Part shown: piece by piece, positions 1-8,834 of the stretch | How positions within the stretch are numbered: position 1 is the first letter of the stretch | Layout: each line of letters opens with the position of its first letter | Assembly (NCBI GenBank): GCA_035253585.1 | Contig: DATFBY010000024.1 | Location: 9,871-73,870 of the forward strand | Length of the DNA stretch: 64,000 nucleotides | Reading direction: 5' to 3' | From: DATFBY01 sp035253585 | GTDB lineage: Bacteria > Gemmatimonadota > Gemmatimonadetes > Gemmatimonadales > Gemmatimonadaceae | Translations under genes and position numbers: made by a program | Notes under the pieces: model-generated | What the model was told of the DNA's origin: nothing | What the model saw: only the letters and a program-made list of their open reading frames with translations | Databases searched by the model: none

Positions 1-246
1 CTTCCGAAGGGCCACCAGGCTACGCTGATTCAGCTCCACGAAATCGGCGTGCGCCGCGCCGCGCGACAGCGCCTCCAACCCCAGCGCGCCCGAGCCTGCG
101 AAGAGGTCGAGTACGTTCGCGCCAGGGATGTCGAGTTGGACGATGCTCATCCACGCCTCGCGAACGCGGTCGGCGGTGGGACGGACGCGCTCGTCGCGCG
201 GTGCGGCGATCGTGCGGCCCCGCCACCGTCCGGCGACGATGCGCAC
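1..246 (-). CDS. rsmD: 16S rRNA (guanine966-N2)-methyltransferase RsmD, N-terminal part (cut by window edge)
   Basis: This is the first 82 codons of the methyltransferase that modifies guanine 966 of 16S rRNA during small-subunit assembly. Visible signatures are RIVAGRWRGR at residues 2-11, RPTADRVREA at 22-31 and the SAM-binding LDLFAGSGALG at 46-56. The catalytic NPPY-type motif would lie beyond base 1, so the C-terminal half is not seen. I chose GTG at 246 because it gives V-R-I-V-A-G, matching the family's usual N-terminus, and because it lies 4 nt after the recJ stop, which implies co-transcription and translational coupling. The family assignment follows from the combination of N-terminal blocks and is firm; only completeness is unknown. 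Confidence 0.9.
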   Translation of the reverse strand, partial: MRIVAGRWRGRTIAAPRDERVRPTADRVREAWMSIVQLDIPGANVLDLFAGSGALGLEALSRGAAHADFVELNQRSLVALRK

Positions 247-250
247 GTGC

Positions 251-1972
251 TCAGTGGCGAATGTCCGCCAGCTTGGCGACCAGACGACGCTCGCCGTTCC
301 AGTCGTCTCGCTCGAGACGGAACGCGACGTCGTACGGCAGCGCTGGATCGAGCTCGGTGGCCAGCGCGCCCATTCCCCATCCCATCGCCTCGAGCTCGGC
401 GCCATCCTGGATGAGGCGAAGCTTCAGATGGCCCTGACCCACGACGCGTGCGGGATACGCCAGACGCACACCACGTGCGGCAATCACCGGCGTCGCATTG
501 CCGGCGCCGTACGGCTCGAAGTGACGCAGCAGACTTTCGAGATCGAACGAGACTTCGCGAAGCGGGAGCTCGAGGTCGACTCGAATCTCCGGAATGAGAT
601 CGTCCGCTGAAAGGCGCGACCGTGCGACCTCATTGAAGCGGCGAGCGAAATCCTCGATGCGATCGGGCGCAATGGTGACGCCGGCCGCCGAGCGATGGCC
701 GCCGTAGCGAAGGAGTACGTCGCGGCATTCGCTCAGGCCACCGTGTAGATCGAATGCGGCGATCGAGCGGCCCGAGCCTTTCCCTTGATTGCCATCGAGG
801 GCGATGAGGACGACGGGACGGTTGATCTCCTCGACCAGCCGCGACGCGACGATACCGATCACCCCCGGGTGCCAACCAAGTGCGGCCAGTACGACGCCGT
901 ACGTCTTGTCGAGGTCGATCGATTCCAGCATCCGCGAGGCATCGACCAATGTCTCGCGATCGACACGCTGCCGGCGCTGATTGAGCTCCTCGAGCTCGCG
1001 GGCGATGACGTTCGCTTCATGCTCGTCCTCGCTCATGAGGAGCTGGACCCCGCGCAGTGCATGACCCAACCGGCCGGCCGCGTTGAGTCGAGGCGCGAGC
1101 ACGAATCCGACTCGGCCCGCGGACAGGGGCCGCCCCTCCAGTCCCGTGGCGCGAATGAGAGCCCGGAGGCCGATGTTCGTCGTCTCCGCCATCAAGCGAA
1201 GCCCGTACCGCGCGAAGACCCGATTCTCCCCGCGCAGCGGCGCGACGTCGGCGATCGTCGCCAGCGCCACGAGGTCGAGCATCCGGTAAACCACATCGTC
1301 GCGTCCGCCTAACGAGCGTGTGAGCGCCAGGGCAAGCTTGAAGGCGATGCCCACCGCCGCCAGATCCTTGTCGGGATATTCGCAGTCGCGGCGCTTGGGG
1401 TTGAGCACCGCCAAACAGTCCGGAAGGGGGCCACCGGGGATGTGGTGATCGGTAATGATGACGTCGATCCCCGCCGCGCATGCGGCCGCCACTGCATCTC
1501 GCGCGCTCGTCCCGCAGTCGCACGTGAGCAGCACCTTCGCCCCCGCGTTGACGGCGGCGTTGACACCCGCCATCGACAGATCGTAGCCGTCCTCCAGACG
1601 TCGAGGGATGAACGGCTCAGCGCGGCCGCCCAGCGCGCGGATGGCGCGCAACAGCAGCGTCGTGGAGCAGATGCCGTCGACGTCATAGTCGCCGTGGACG
1701 ATCACCAGCTCCTGATCCCCGATGGCTCTCGTCAGGCGCTCGACCGCCCGCGCGAGGTCGTGCATGTGCGCGGGGTCGTGGAGCTGCTCGAGACGCGGCC
1801 GCAGGTATCGTTTGGCCGGCTCGACCGCCGTGAACCCGCGCTGTACCAGGAGTCGACAGATCGACTGTGGTAGGTGGAGCTCGGCGGCGAGTGCGGCGAC
1901 GGCCGAGGGATCGGGAGTCGGCGGCGCAACCCATCGTGCTACGGGACGAGCTCGTGCAACGGAGGCGGTCAC
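251..1972 (-). CDS. recJ: Single-stranded-DNA-specific 5'-3' exonuclease RecJ
   Basis: RecJ degrades single-stranded DNA 5' to 3' in recombination, mismatch and base-excision repair. The 573-residue protein has the DHH phosphoesterase motifs in order: HGDYDVDG at 93-100, TCDCGT near 150, TDHHIPGG near 174-181 and NPKR at 191-194. The RecJ-typical block GWHPGVIGIVASRL is at 366-379 and the DHHA1 motif GGH at 424-426. Length is normal for bacterial RecJ. The start is GTG at 1972 (V-T-A-S-V). It lies between a zinc-ribbon gene 56 nt upstream and rsmD 4 nt downstream, in the leftward operon that also carries dnaG and mutS2. The metal ligands needed for catalysis appear intact, so I expect an active enzyme. 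Confidence 0.96.
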   Translation of the reverse strand: MTASVARARPVARWVAPPTPDPSAVAALAAELHLPQSICRLLVQRGFTAVEPAKRYLRPRLEQLHDPAHMHDLARAVERLTRAIGDQELVIVHGDYDVDGICSTTLLLRAIRALGGRAEPFIPRRLEDGYDLSMAGVNAAVNAGAKVLLTCDCGTSARDAVAAACAAGIDVIITDHHIPGGPLPDCLAVLNPKRRDCEYPDKDLAAVGIAFKLALALTRSLGGRDDVVYRMLDLVALATIADVAPLRGENRVFARYGLRLMAETTNIGLRALIRATGLEGRPLSAGRVGFVLAPRLNAAGRLGHALRGVQLLMSEDEHEANVIARELEELNQRRQRVDRETLVDASRMLESIDLDKTYGVVLAALGWHPGVIGIVASRLVEEINRPVVLIALDGNQGKGSGRSIAAFDLHGGLSECRDVLLRYGGHRSAAGVTIAPDRIEDFARRFNEVARSRLSADDLIPEIRVDLELPLREVSFDLESLLRHFEPYGAGNATPVIAARGVRLAYPARVVGQGHLKLRLIQDGAELEAMGWGMGALATELDPALPYDVAFRLERDDWNGERRLVAKLADIRH

Positions 1973-2028
1973 GCGAGAAAACTACCGGAGGCGTGGTGAC
2001 GCGACAAGCGCGGCGACGCGCTGTCGGA

Positions 2029-2733
2029 TCACGCCGACGCGTAGAGCAGAACGCCGCACCCCTCGCAGACGTCGATCGAGCGTCCGCCCGCAATCACGTT
2101 GCGTCGCTGGAGCGGGATCGCCGTGTTGCAATTTCCGCAGGCATTGTTGCGCAGCGCGACGATCGCGTCACGCACGCCACGTCCGCGAATGCGATCGTAT
2201 TTCGAAAGGGTCGGGCGTGGCACCCTGGCCGCCGTGGTTTCGCGCTTGGCACGCGCTCCACTGATCTCGGCTTCGAGCGCACTCTGCTCTTCGGCCAGCT
2301 GACCCCGCGCGTCTTTCTGTCGTTCGTCGCTCTCCGTGAGCTCGAGCTCCTGAAGCTGCAGACCGGTGCGCAGGTCTTGGAGGCGATTCGTAAGGCTGTG
2401 GAGGTCGCTCTCTTCTTGCGCGAGCACCTTGCGCGTCAGTTCGATCTGCGACATCGCGGCCGCCGCCTCTCGCGGTTTCCTCACCGCGTCGAGCGCCGCG
2501 AGATTCTTCTCCTGAAGCTGCTTGTGATCTTGCACCTTCGATGCGAGCTCGCGCTGTCGCTTCTCTTCGGCGGCGAGCGCGTCTCTGCTCTTACTGATTG
2601 CGTCGATGAGCTTCTGTCGCTCACGATCCAATTGGTCGACGCGTGCGGCGAGCTCGCGCCCGCGTTTTTCCAGGTCGGCCACGGTTCGGTCTTCAGCTTG
2701 CAGCGCCAAGAGCGCCTCGAGATCAGGATGCAC
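2029..2733 (-). CDS. Coiled-coil protein with C-terminal C4 zinc ribbon, function unknown
   Basis: The 234-residue protein is a long charged coiled coil (about residues 1-180, rich in E, R, K and Q, with LDRERQKLIDAISK- and LTNRLQDL-type heptads) ending in a four-cysteine zinc ribbon: CGNC at 199-202 and CEGC at 223-226. This architecture is that of the bacterial C4-type zinc-ribbon family (zf-RING_7), often found near dnaG or a NIF3-like gene and of unproven function; nucleic-acid or protein binding is the usual guess. It follows dnaG by 9 nt and precedes recJ by 56 nt on the same strand, so it is probably part of the same transcript. No catalytic motif is visible. The family call is good; a role is not known. 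Confidence 0.85.
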   Translation of the reverse strand: MHPDLEALLALQAEDRTVADLEKRGRELAARVDQLDRERQKLIDAISKSRDALAAEEKRQRELASKVQDHKQLQEKNLAALDAVRKPREAAAAMSQIELTRKVLAQEESDLHSLTNRLQDLRTGLQLQELELTESDERQKDARGQLAEEQSALEAEISGARAKRETTAARVPRPTLSKYDRIRGRGVRDAIVALRNNACGNCNTAIPLQRRNVIAGGRSIDVCEGCGVLLYASA

Positions 2734-2742
2734 TGTTCAACC

Positions 2743-4554
2743 TCATGATTTTCGTCTCTGCCTCGTTCCTTTGACGCGGATCACGCCGAGCTCCTTCAGC
2801 GAACGGTTCAACTTCATCTTCTCGCTGATGAGCGCGTTCTTTTGCGCGTCATCGGCCAACATCAGGACATCGTCGATCTCCGCAAGTCGCTCCTCGATCG
2901 ATGTCCCGCGGATGCGCGCCACGCCATCGCGCAGCGCACTGTCGATGTCGAATCCTTCGCCCATCTGACGCTCCTGCATTTCCACCAGGAGCGCGGCCGC
3001 GGCATCTGACAGTCCGGTGGGGTCGAGGACGTCGTCGGATTCCGACTCCAACAACAGCGAGTAGATCTCGCGACTCAGCGGATCGGTGAGGTCGTCGGCA
3101 CCGATCTGCTCGGCGATCCCTTCCACGCGGCTGCGCTCGTGCACGAGCACCCAGATGATCTCGCGCTCGTAGCGCGTACCGGCGGGAATCTCGGTGCGTC
3201 GATCACCCCGGCGCCGATCGCGAGTGCGGTGCGGCACCGGATCGAGCTCAGGCTCCCCACCCCGCCGCACCGCCGTCTTCGAATCGACTTCGCGCTCGAG
3301 AAGCGCCTTGCTGACGCCGGCCACTTCACTGGTGCGCGTGAGATACATGTCGCGTGTCAATGCGTCGGTCGTGGCGCGGATCGTCGGCAGCAGCCGATCG
3401 AGCGCCCGGCGCTTCCGCTGAAGGTCGCCAAACCATCCGGCGCGCTCGAGCAGCTGAAGCTTTCGCTCGAAGACGTCGATCGCCTTGCCCAACTGCGAGA
3501 GGAGCTGGTCGCTCCCGTGCTTGTCGACAAAACTGTCAGGGTCCTCGCCTTCCGGTAGCGTCACGACCTGCACCGCCATCCCGTGACGCAAGAGCTCATC
3601 CCCAGCGCGGAACGTCGCTTTGAGGCCGGCACGATCGCTGTCGTACAACAGGTAGGCGTTCTTCGTGTATCGTCGAAGGATCGCCGCCTGCGCCTCGGTG
3701 AGCGCCGTGCCTAACGGGGCAACGACAGCCTCTACGCCGTGCGACACCAGCCGCACGACATCGAAGTATCCTTCGACCACCAGTACGCGGTCCTCGCGCC
3801 GAATCGCATGCTTGGCCCAATTCAGCCCATACAACATTCGGGCCTTGGAGAACGTCGGTGACTCGGCGGAGTTGAGATATTTTGGCTCGCCAGGGCCCAG
3901 CAGGCGGCCTCCGAAACCGACATGATGGCCGGCGGGATCCTGAATCGGAAAAATCAACCGATTTCGGAAACGTGAGCGAAGCTCCTCGGAATCCTCGCGA
4001 CGAAGCAGAAGCCCGCTTTCCAGCAATCGCTCGTCACTGAATCCAATCGCGTTGAGGTGCGTCCGAAGCGCTTCGGGATCGCGTGGCGCAAAGCCAAGTC
4101 CAAACTGATCCGCCACCTCGCGCGTAACGCGTCGAAGCGACAGATAGTTTCGCGCCTCCTCGCCCAGATCCTCGCCCCACAGCATGGCGCGAAAATATTC
4201 CGCTGCCGACGCATTCACCTCCCACAGGGGCTCACGCGGATCCGGCCCTTCTCGACGAGTGTTGACCTCCGGGACATCGATGCCGACGCGCGCGGCCACC
4301 TGTCGCACCGCGGTCGGCCAATCCATGCCGAGTCGGCGCTGCAGGAAGGTGAAGACGTCGCCACCTTCGTGGCAGACGAAGCAGTAGTAGATCCCTTTCC
4401 TCGGCGATACCGAGAAATTCCGATGAGTGCCCTGATGGAACGGACAGGGTCCGCGGAAATCGGTTCCCGTGCGCTTGAGGTTGACGTGCTCGCCGATGAT
4501 CGCGACGATGTCGGCGCTCTCGCGCACGCGCTCGACGATCTCATCGGGGATCAT
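2743..4554 (-). CDS. dnaG: DNA primase DnaG
   Basis: DnaG makes the RNA primers for chromosomal replication. The 603-residue protein begins with the CHC2 zinc finger (C37, H40, C58, C61), followed by the RNA-polymerase core with RFRNRLIFPI near 195-204 and the TOPRIM fold: VVEGYFD with glutamate 261, and YDSDRAG with aspartates 305 and 307, which hold the catalytic metals. The C-terminal helicase-binding part (about 450-603) is divergent, as usual. The ATG start gives MIPDEIVERVRESADIV, the canonical N-terminus. It lies 2 nt after mutS2 and 9 nt before the zinc-ribbon gene. In many bacteria dnaG sits between rpsU and rpoD; here rpsU is upstream but mutS2 intervenes and no rpoD follows within the window. 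Confidence 0.97.
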   Translation of the reverse strand: MIPDEIVERVRESADIVAIIGEHVNLKRTGTDFRGPCPFHQGTHRNFSVSPRKGIYYCFVCHEGGDVFTFLQRRLGMDWPTAVRQVAARVGIDVPEVNTRREGPDPREPLWEVNASAAEYFRAMLWGEDLGEEARNYLSLRRVTREVADQFGLGFAPRDPEALRTHLNAIGFSDERLLESGLLLRREDSEELRSRFRNRLIFPIQDPAGHHVGFGGRLLGPGEPKYLNSAESPTFSKARMLYGLNWAKHAIRREDRVLVVEGYFDVVRLVSHGVEAVVAPLGTALTEAQAAILRRYTKNAYLLYDSDRAGLKATFRAGDELLRHGMAVQVVTLPEGEDPDSFVDKHGSDQLLSQLGKAIDVFERKLQLLERAGWFGDLQRKRRALDRLLPTIRATTDALTRDMYLTRTSEVAGVSKALLEREVDSKTAVRRGGEPELDPVPHRTRDRRRGDRRTEIPAGTRYEREIIWVLVHERSRVEGIAEQIGADDLTDPLSREIYSLLLESESDDVLDPTGLSDAAAALLVEMQERQMGEGFDIDSALRDGVARIRGTSIEERLAEIDDVLMLADDAQKNALISEKMKLNRSLKELGVIRVKGTRQRRKS

Positions 4555-4556
4555 CG

Positions 4557-6938
4557 TCAGGCGAGCTCGGCCACAGTCACGCCGGCGCCTCCCTCGTTCC
4601 AGGCACCCAGGCGGTACGCACGAACGCGGCTATCGCCGCGCAGGAGCTCGGCGACGCGCTCGCGCAAAGCACCCGTCCCCTTTCCGTGAATGATTCGCAG
4701 CATCCGCATGTCGGCACGTACGGCGGAATCGAGCGCGTGCATGAGACTCCGCTCCATTTCCTCGACGCGCAGCCCGCGCAGGTCGATCTCGCTCGGCGCT
4801 TCCACCTCCGGAAGATCGCCACGGAGCCCGACGGGCGTCACCTCCTCCACCGTCCGCCGTCGCGTCCGTGTCAGCGTGGCTGTCGGCACGGTCACCTTCA
4901 GGGCACCAACTGCGACGACGGCTTGATCGTCGCGCAGCTCGATCACGTTTCCGACGCGCCCACCGAGCGATGCGACCTCGACGCTGTCGCCGACGGTGAC
5001 GGCTCCGTCCGTTCGCTCCTCGGTCTCGGGGGGCGTTTCACGTTCGGCGAGGCGCTCCAGCTCTTCGCCGTGCTCGCCGACCAGCGCTTCGACGCGTCGC
5101 CGCGCCTCGCGAATCTCCTCCTCCGAAAGCTGCGCCGACTCGCGCAGCGATCGAATCGTCTTCTCTACCTCAGCCCGCGCCTGGAGAAGATATTCACGCG
5201 CTTCCTGGCGCGAGCGCCGCTCGAGCGATCGCTCTGCTTCCCGAGTGCGGCGCTCACGGCTATCGAGCTTCTCCAGGCGTGAGTGCAGGTGCTCGCGGCT
5301 TTCATCGAGCTGCTTCTCACGCTCGCTGAGCTCCGCGTCTTTCCGCTCGAGGTCAGCCAGCAGCGCGGCGACATCTCGCTCGCCGCGCGGCAGCCGCTCT
5401 TCGGCCCGCGCGAGAACTGCTTGGTCGAGTCCGAGCCGGCGTGCAATGCTGAGGCCGTATGAGCGCCCTGGAATCCCTTTGATCAGCCGATAGGTCGGCG
5501 CGAGCTGCTGTTCGTCGAATTGCAGCGAAGCGTTGACGACGGCGGGATTCTCGGTGGCCAGCAGCTTGAGCGCGCCGAGATGCGTCGTGGCAACCGTGAG
5601 AGCACCTCGACGCGTGAGCTCATCGAGTATGGCGCCGCCGAGCGCGGCTCCCTCGGATGGGTCGGTTCCCGAGCCGAGCTCGTCGATGAGCACGAGCGAG
5701 CGATCGGTCGCCCGATCGAGAATCTCGCCGAGATTCCTGAGGTGGGCGCTGAAGGTGGAAAGGCTGGCGGCGATCGACTGTTCGTCGCCGATGTCCGCGA
5801 AGAAGTCGTCGAAGATGGCTACACGACTTTCGGGGCCGATCGTCGCTGGAACGCCAGACTGCACGAGCGCCGAGATGAGGCCCAGCGCCTTGAGCAGCAC
5901 GGTTTTCCCTCCGGTGTTCGGTCCGGAAAGGAGCAGCGTTCGCTCGTCTGCCGACATCTCGAGGTCGAACGGGATGACCGTGCCGCCTTGCGCCAGCAGC
6001 AGCGGATGTCGGCCGCGAACGATGGCAAATCCCTCGTCAGGCATGACCAGGGTGGCGGGCGCGCATGCGTGCGCCTCGGCAAAACGAGCGCGCGCATGGA
6101 GGGAATCTAGCTCGACCAGTGAGTCGAGGGTGCTGGTCAGCTCGCTGTGATGGGGACGCAACTCGTCAGTGAGCGTCGCCAGAATGCGCAGCACCTCGTC
6201 GGCCTCTTCGGCCTCCAGCTCACGGATGCGATTTCCCATTTCGATGGCGGCCGGCGGCTCGACGAAGAGCGTAGCGCGTGTCGACGATTCGTCATGCACT
6301 ATGCCGCCGACGCTGCTTCTTGCTTCGCGACGAATCGGGATGACGTATCGCCCGTTTCGCACGGTGACGGACATGTCGGCGACCTGCTGATTTGGATCGA
6401 GCTTTCGCATCAGACGCTCGAGCAGTTGCACCAGCTCCGACTCGGCGCCTCGTAGCTCGCGTCGGATTCGCCGAAGCGTCGGCGAGGCTTCGTCGCGTAC
6501 GGTCCCGTCGGTGTCGATCGATCGCTCGATCGCCGACTCTTGCCCGCGCACGACGACGAGCCGATCTATCAGCGGCTCGAGCACCCCGGTAGCGACACTC
6601 CGTCGCTTCTCGGCCGTCAGCGCCTCGCGAGTGAGACGCGACGATCGCAGTAGAAGCGCGACACCTAAAAGCTCTTCTCCGCGAAGAACGCTCCCGACCA
6701 GACGGAGTCGCTCGAGCGCCGAGCCGATGTCGGGGATCGGCTCCGGAGACCATGCGTCCTCGCCGGTGATCAGAGCGCGCAGGGCCGCGACGCGCGCGTG
6801 CTCCCTCTCGATCCACGGGCGGTCGCCGGTCGGACTCAAGGACCGTACGCGCTCTGCGCCGGCATTTGAGGCGGCGCGCTCGGCAACGAGCGCCAGCACG
6901 CGGGGAAGCTCGAGAACGCTGAGCGCGTGCGCGTTCAT
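4557..6938 (-). CDS. mutS2: Endonuclease MutS2 (MutS-like ATPase with Smr domain)
   Basis: MutS2 is a MutS-like ATPase that acts on recombination intermediates and, in some species, on stalled or collided ribosomes. The 793-residue protein has a MutS core and clamp, Walker A GPNTGGKT at 339-346, a Walker B region LVLIDELGSGTDPSEG near 415, a long coiled coil (about 510-640), and a C-terminal Smr nuclease domain with DLRG near 719-722 and HGKGTG at 751-756. There is no N-terminal mismatch-recognition domain, which separates it from MutS1. The gene lies 76 nt after yqeY, with a strong hairpin in the gap, and 2 nt before dnaG. All key nucleotide-binding and Smr motifs are present. Confidence 0.96.
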   Translation of the reverse strand: MNAHALSVLELPRVLALVAERAASNAGAERVRSLSPTGDRPWIEREHARVAALRALITGEDAWSPEPIPDIGSALERLRLVGSVLRGEELLGVALLLRSSRLTREALTAEKRRSVATGVLEPLIDRLVVVRGQESAIERSIDTDGTVRDEASPTLRRIRRELRGAESELVQLLERLMRKLDPNQQVADMSVTVRNGRYVIPIRREARSSVGGIVHDESSTRATLFVEPPAAIEMGNRIRELEAEEADEVLRILATLTDELRPHHSELTSTLDSLVELDSLHARARFAEAHACAPATLVMPDEGFAIVRGRHPLLLAQGGTVIPFDLEMSADERTLLLSGPNTGGKTVLLKALGLISALVQSGVPATIGPESRVAIFDDFFADIGDEQSIAASLSTFSAHLRNLGEILDRATDRSLVLIDELGSGTDPSEGAALGGAILDELTRRGALTVATTHLGALKLLATENPAVVNASLQFDEQQLAPTYRLIKGIPGRSYGLSIARRLGLDQAVLARAEERLPRGERDVAALLADLERKDAELSEREKQLDESREHLHSRLEKLDSRERRTREAERSLERRSRQEAREYLLQARAEVEKTIRSLRESAQLSEEEIREARRRVEALVGEHGEELERLAERETPPETEERTDGAVTVGDSVEVASLGGRVGNVIELRDDQAVVAVGALKVTVPTATLTRTRRRTVEEVTPVGLRGDLPEVEAPSEIDLRGLRVEEMERSLMHALDSAVRADMRMLRIIHGKGTGALRERVAELLRGDSRVRAYRLGAWNEGGAGVTVAELA

Positions 6939-6952
6939 CGCGCCTGACGCGA

Positions 6953-6990
6953 AGGCCCGAACGGGAGCAGTAGCGCTCTCGTTCGGGCCT
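6953..6990. terminator. Strong hairpin between yqeY and mutS2 (terminator or attenuator)
   Basis: A perfect 11-bp inverted repeat (AGGCCCGAACG at 6953-6963 with CGTTCGGGCCT at 6980-6990) continues inward with GAGC/GCTC around a small loop. It lies between the yqeY stop (7015) and the mutS2 start (6938) on the leftward transcript. No run of T follows on either strand, so a classical rho-independent terminator is doubtful; it may attenuate transcription or stabilise the rpsU-yqeY mRNA end. The repeat is certain, the role is inferred. Confidence 0.55.
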
Positions 6991-7014
6991 GTGCGTGAAT
7001 CCGGGAAGACACGG

Positions 7015-7458
7015 TCAAACCTGCCTGCTCAGCTCCTCGCGCGCGATGCGGTTGATCGTCGCACCCTCGGCGCGTCCCTTGAAGCGCGGCATCACGGCGC
7101 CCATGACCGCGCCAATGTTGCCCGCGCCAGATCCGATCGCCTGGCGCACGGCGTCACGGATCTCGTCATCGCTCACGTTCGCCGGCAAGTACTGCTCGAG
7201 CGCCGCAATCTCGGCGTTCTCCTTGGCGACGAGATCGCTGCGTCCGCCCTTCTCGTACATCTCGACGGACTCGCGCCGCCGCTTGATGCCACGGCGCAGC
7301 ACGTCGCGCACGTCATCATCGGTAAGCTCGCGCATCAGCTCGATGCGCCGGTTCTTCGTATCGGAGAGAATGGTTCCGAGAAGAAGAATCGCCGCTTTGT
7401 CCTGCGCCTTCCGAGCGGCGTTGAGATCGTTCTGCAGACGAGTGGCCAGCTCTGACAC
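7015..7458 (-). CDS. yqeY: GatB/YqeY domain protein
   Basis: The 147-residue protein belongs to the YqeY family, which resembles the C-terminal tRNA-binding part of the GatB amidotransferase subunit; its exact role is unsettled. Recognisable features are the helical N-terminus ARKAQDKAAILLLGTILSDTKN, EQYLPANVSDDEI near residue 95, and the end GAVMGAVMPRFKGRAEGATINRI, which is characteristic of the family. The GTG start at 7458 follows the rpsU stop codon directly (TAA then GTG, no gap). rpsU-yqeY pairs are common in bacteria and support the call. A hairpin lies downstream before mutS2. Confidence 0.92.
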   Translation of the reverse strand: MSELATRLQNDLNAARKAQDKAAILLLGTILSDTKNRRIELMRELTDDDVRDVLRRGIKRRRESVEMYEKGGRSDLVAKENAEIAALEQYLPANVSDDEIRDAVRQAIGSGAGNIGAVMGAVMPRFKGRAEGATINRIAREELSRQV

Positions 7459-7647
7459 TTAAACCGGACGGGGACGGCGGTTCTTGCGACGCGCCGCGTT
7501 CTCCTTGCGCTTCCGGCGCTCGCTCGGCTTCTCGTAGTGGCGATGCTTGCGAAGATCAGAGAGAATCCCCGCCTTCTCGCACTTTTTCTTGAAGCGCTTG
7601 AGCGCACGCTCGAAGTTTTCGTCGTCGTGGATGATGACTTCCGACAA
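7459..7647 (-). CDS. rpsU: 30S ribosomal protein S21
   Basis: Small basic ribosomal protein (62 residues) of the 30S platform, close to the anti-Shine-Dalgarno end of 16S rRNA. The sequence shows the S21 pattern: an acidic start with DDENFERALKRFKKKCEKAG and then the arginine/lysine-rich RRKRKENAARRKNRR tail. The only usable start is TTG at 7647 (M-S-E-V-I-I-H), preceded by a G-rich Shine-Dalgarno stretch (AAGGGGGG) about 10 nt upstream. It is the first gene of the leftward rpsU-yqeY-mutS2-dnaG operon and has a likely sigma-70 promoter about 60 nt upstream. Confidence 0.95.
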   Translation of the reverse strand: MSEVIIHDDENFERALKRFKKKCEKAGILSDLRKHRHYEKPSERRKRKENAARRKNRRPRPV

Positions 7648-7704
7648 GAGTGAGTGTCCCCCCTTCGTGGCGCTTGTACGCCGGTTAAGTGTGTAGAATT
7701 TGGA

Positions 7705-7734
7705 AAGTTAGGGCGAGCACGAGTTGAGTGTCAA
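7705..7734 (-). promoter_or_regulatory. Probable sigma-70 promoter of the rpsU operon
   Basis: On the minus strand a perfect -35 TTGACA (7734-7729) is followed after 18 nt by TAACTT (7710-7705). Transcription would begin near 7698, leaving a leader of about 50 nt before the rpsU TTG codon. The same -10 word, TAACTT, occurs in the promoter proposed for the tRNA at 24416. The 100-nt gap between rpsU and the HIT gene holds no other gene. Confidence 0.6.
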
Positions 7735-7747
7735 GCGAACGCGATGC

Positions 7748-8089
7748 TTAACCCGGCGGCCAACTCATCTTGCGCCCGCCGAGCAGGTGTAAATGAATGT
7801 GGAATACCGTTTGTCCGGCATTCGCTTGCGTGTTGATGACTGTTCGGTAGCCGGAATCGTCAACGCCTTCGTCGCGTGCGATCTCGGCGGCGAGCAGCGC
7901 CAGTCGACCGACCATTGCCGCATCTTTCGCGGTGTTGAGCGACTCCACGTGCTCCCGTGGAATCACCAATACGTGCACCGGCGCCTGTGGATTGATGTCG
8001 CGGAACGCCACGCACTCCGCCGTTTCCTTCACGAGCTTCGCGGGGACTTCACCGCGCACAATGCGACAGAAGAGACAGGTTTCAGCCAT
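7748..8089 (-). CDS. HIT-family (histidine triad) nucleotide hydrolase
   Basis: The 113-residue protein is a small HINT-type hydrolase acting on nucleoside phosphoramidates or related AMP conjugates. It has the CLFCRIVRGEVPAKLV N-terminal block, VLVIPREHVESLN in the middle, and the catalytic triad HIHLHLLGG near the C-terminus. The ATG at 8089 (M-A-E-T-C-L-F-C) is preferred to an upstream in-frame ATG at 8122, because homologues start just before the first cysteine and because it overlaps the rsmE stop in the string ATGGCTGA (8-nt overlap), typical of translational coupling. It is the last gene of the hemW-hrcA-dnaJ-prmA-rsmE run. Confidence 0.92.
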   Translation of the reverse strand: MAETCLFCRIVRGEVPAKLVKETAECVAFRDINPQAPVHVLVIPREHVESLNTAKDAAMVGRLALLAAEIARDEGVDDSGYRTVINTQANAGQTVFHIHLHLLGGRKMSWPPG

Positions 8090-8834
8090 TTCGGTTCTCC
8101 ACGGTTGCGTCGAGCGCGGCACGAATCGCGCCGCATGCGACGATTGCGGCCGTCTCGAAGCGGAGCGTGAGCGGTGCTAGTCGGAGCGGCGTGAAGCCGG
8201 CCGAGAGCAGTGTGGCACGTTCGAAGTCTTCCACCCCGCCCTCCGGACCGACAGCGATGGTGACGGGCGATTCCACGGTCGACGCCTGGAGCAAGTCGCC
8301 CGACGCGTCGAGCAAGTAGCGCGTGGCTGCCGGCGCAGCTGCTGCGGCTCGCTCGACACTCGCCTCGGGATACAACGTGGGAAGCCATGCGCCACCGGAT
8401 TGCGTGAGCGCCGCGATCATGCGCGCGCGAACTTTCTGCAGAAACGCTACGCCTTCGCCTCGAGGCGACACGCTACGCGAGCGACGCCACATCACCGGGC
8501 GCCAGCTGGTGATGCCGAGCTCGGTGGCTTTCTCGGCAAGCCAGAGCATCCGCTCGCGGTCCGCGATTGGGACCAGCAGGTGGATCTCGGGGAGCGGATC
8601 GACGTGCCGCACGTCATCGAGCTCCACCAGCGCCTGATGCTTCGACAACCTCACCAGTTTGCCGGCGCCAATCGCGCCGGCGCCATCGGTGAGGCGGACG
8701 CGCTCGCCTAACGAGACACGCCGGACGCGCGCGTGATGCGCTTCTCCTTCACCCAGCGTGGCGACGCGACCGGGCTCGAGCGCATCGTCGCTGAAGAAGG
8801 TTGCTAAGCCGGCGTCATCACCGTGCTCCACCAT
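8082..8834 (-). CDS. rsmE: 16S rRNA (uracil1498-N3)-methyltransferase RsmE
   Basis: RsmE methylates U1498 in helix 44 of 16S rRNA in the assembled 30S subunit. The 250-residue SPOUT-fold protein shows EAHHARVRRVSLGERVRLTDG (PUA-like N-terminal part, about residues 30-52), LVPIADRERMLWLAEKATELG near 90, and the trefoil-knot SAM site AVGPEGGVEDFE followed by RLAPLTLRFETAAIVA. It overlaps prmA by 31 nt at its ATG start; an in-frame GTG directly after is a close alternative. prmA-rsmE adjacency is common, since both modify the translation machinery. It overlaps the downstream HIT gene by 8 nt. Confidence 0.95.
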   Translation of the reverse strand: MVEHGDDAGLATFFSDDALEPGRVATLGEGEAHHARVRRVSLGERVRLTDGAGAIGAGKLVRLSKHQALVELDDVRHVDPLPEIHLLVPIADRERMLWLAEKATELGITSWRPVMWRRSRSVSPRGEGVAFLQKVRARMIAALTQSGGAWLPTLYPEASVERAAAAAPAATRYLLDASGDLLQASTVESPVTIAVGPEGGVEDFERATLLSAGFTPLRLAPLTLRFETAAIVACGAIRAALDATVENRNG

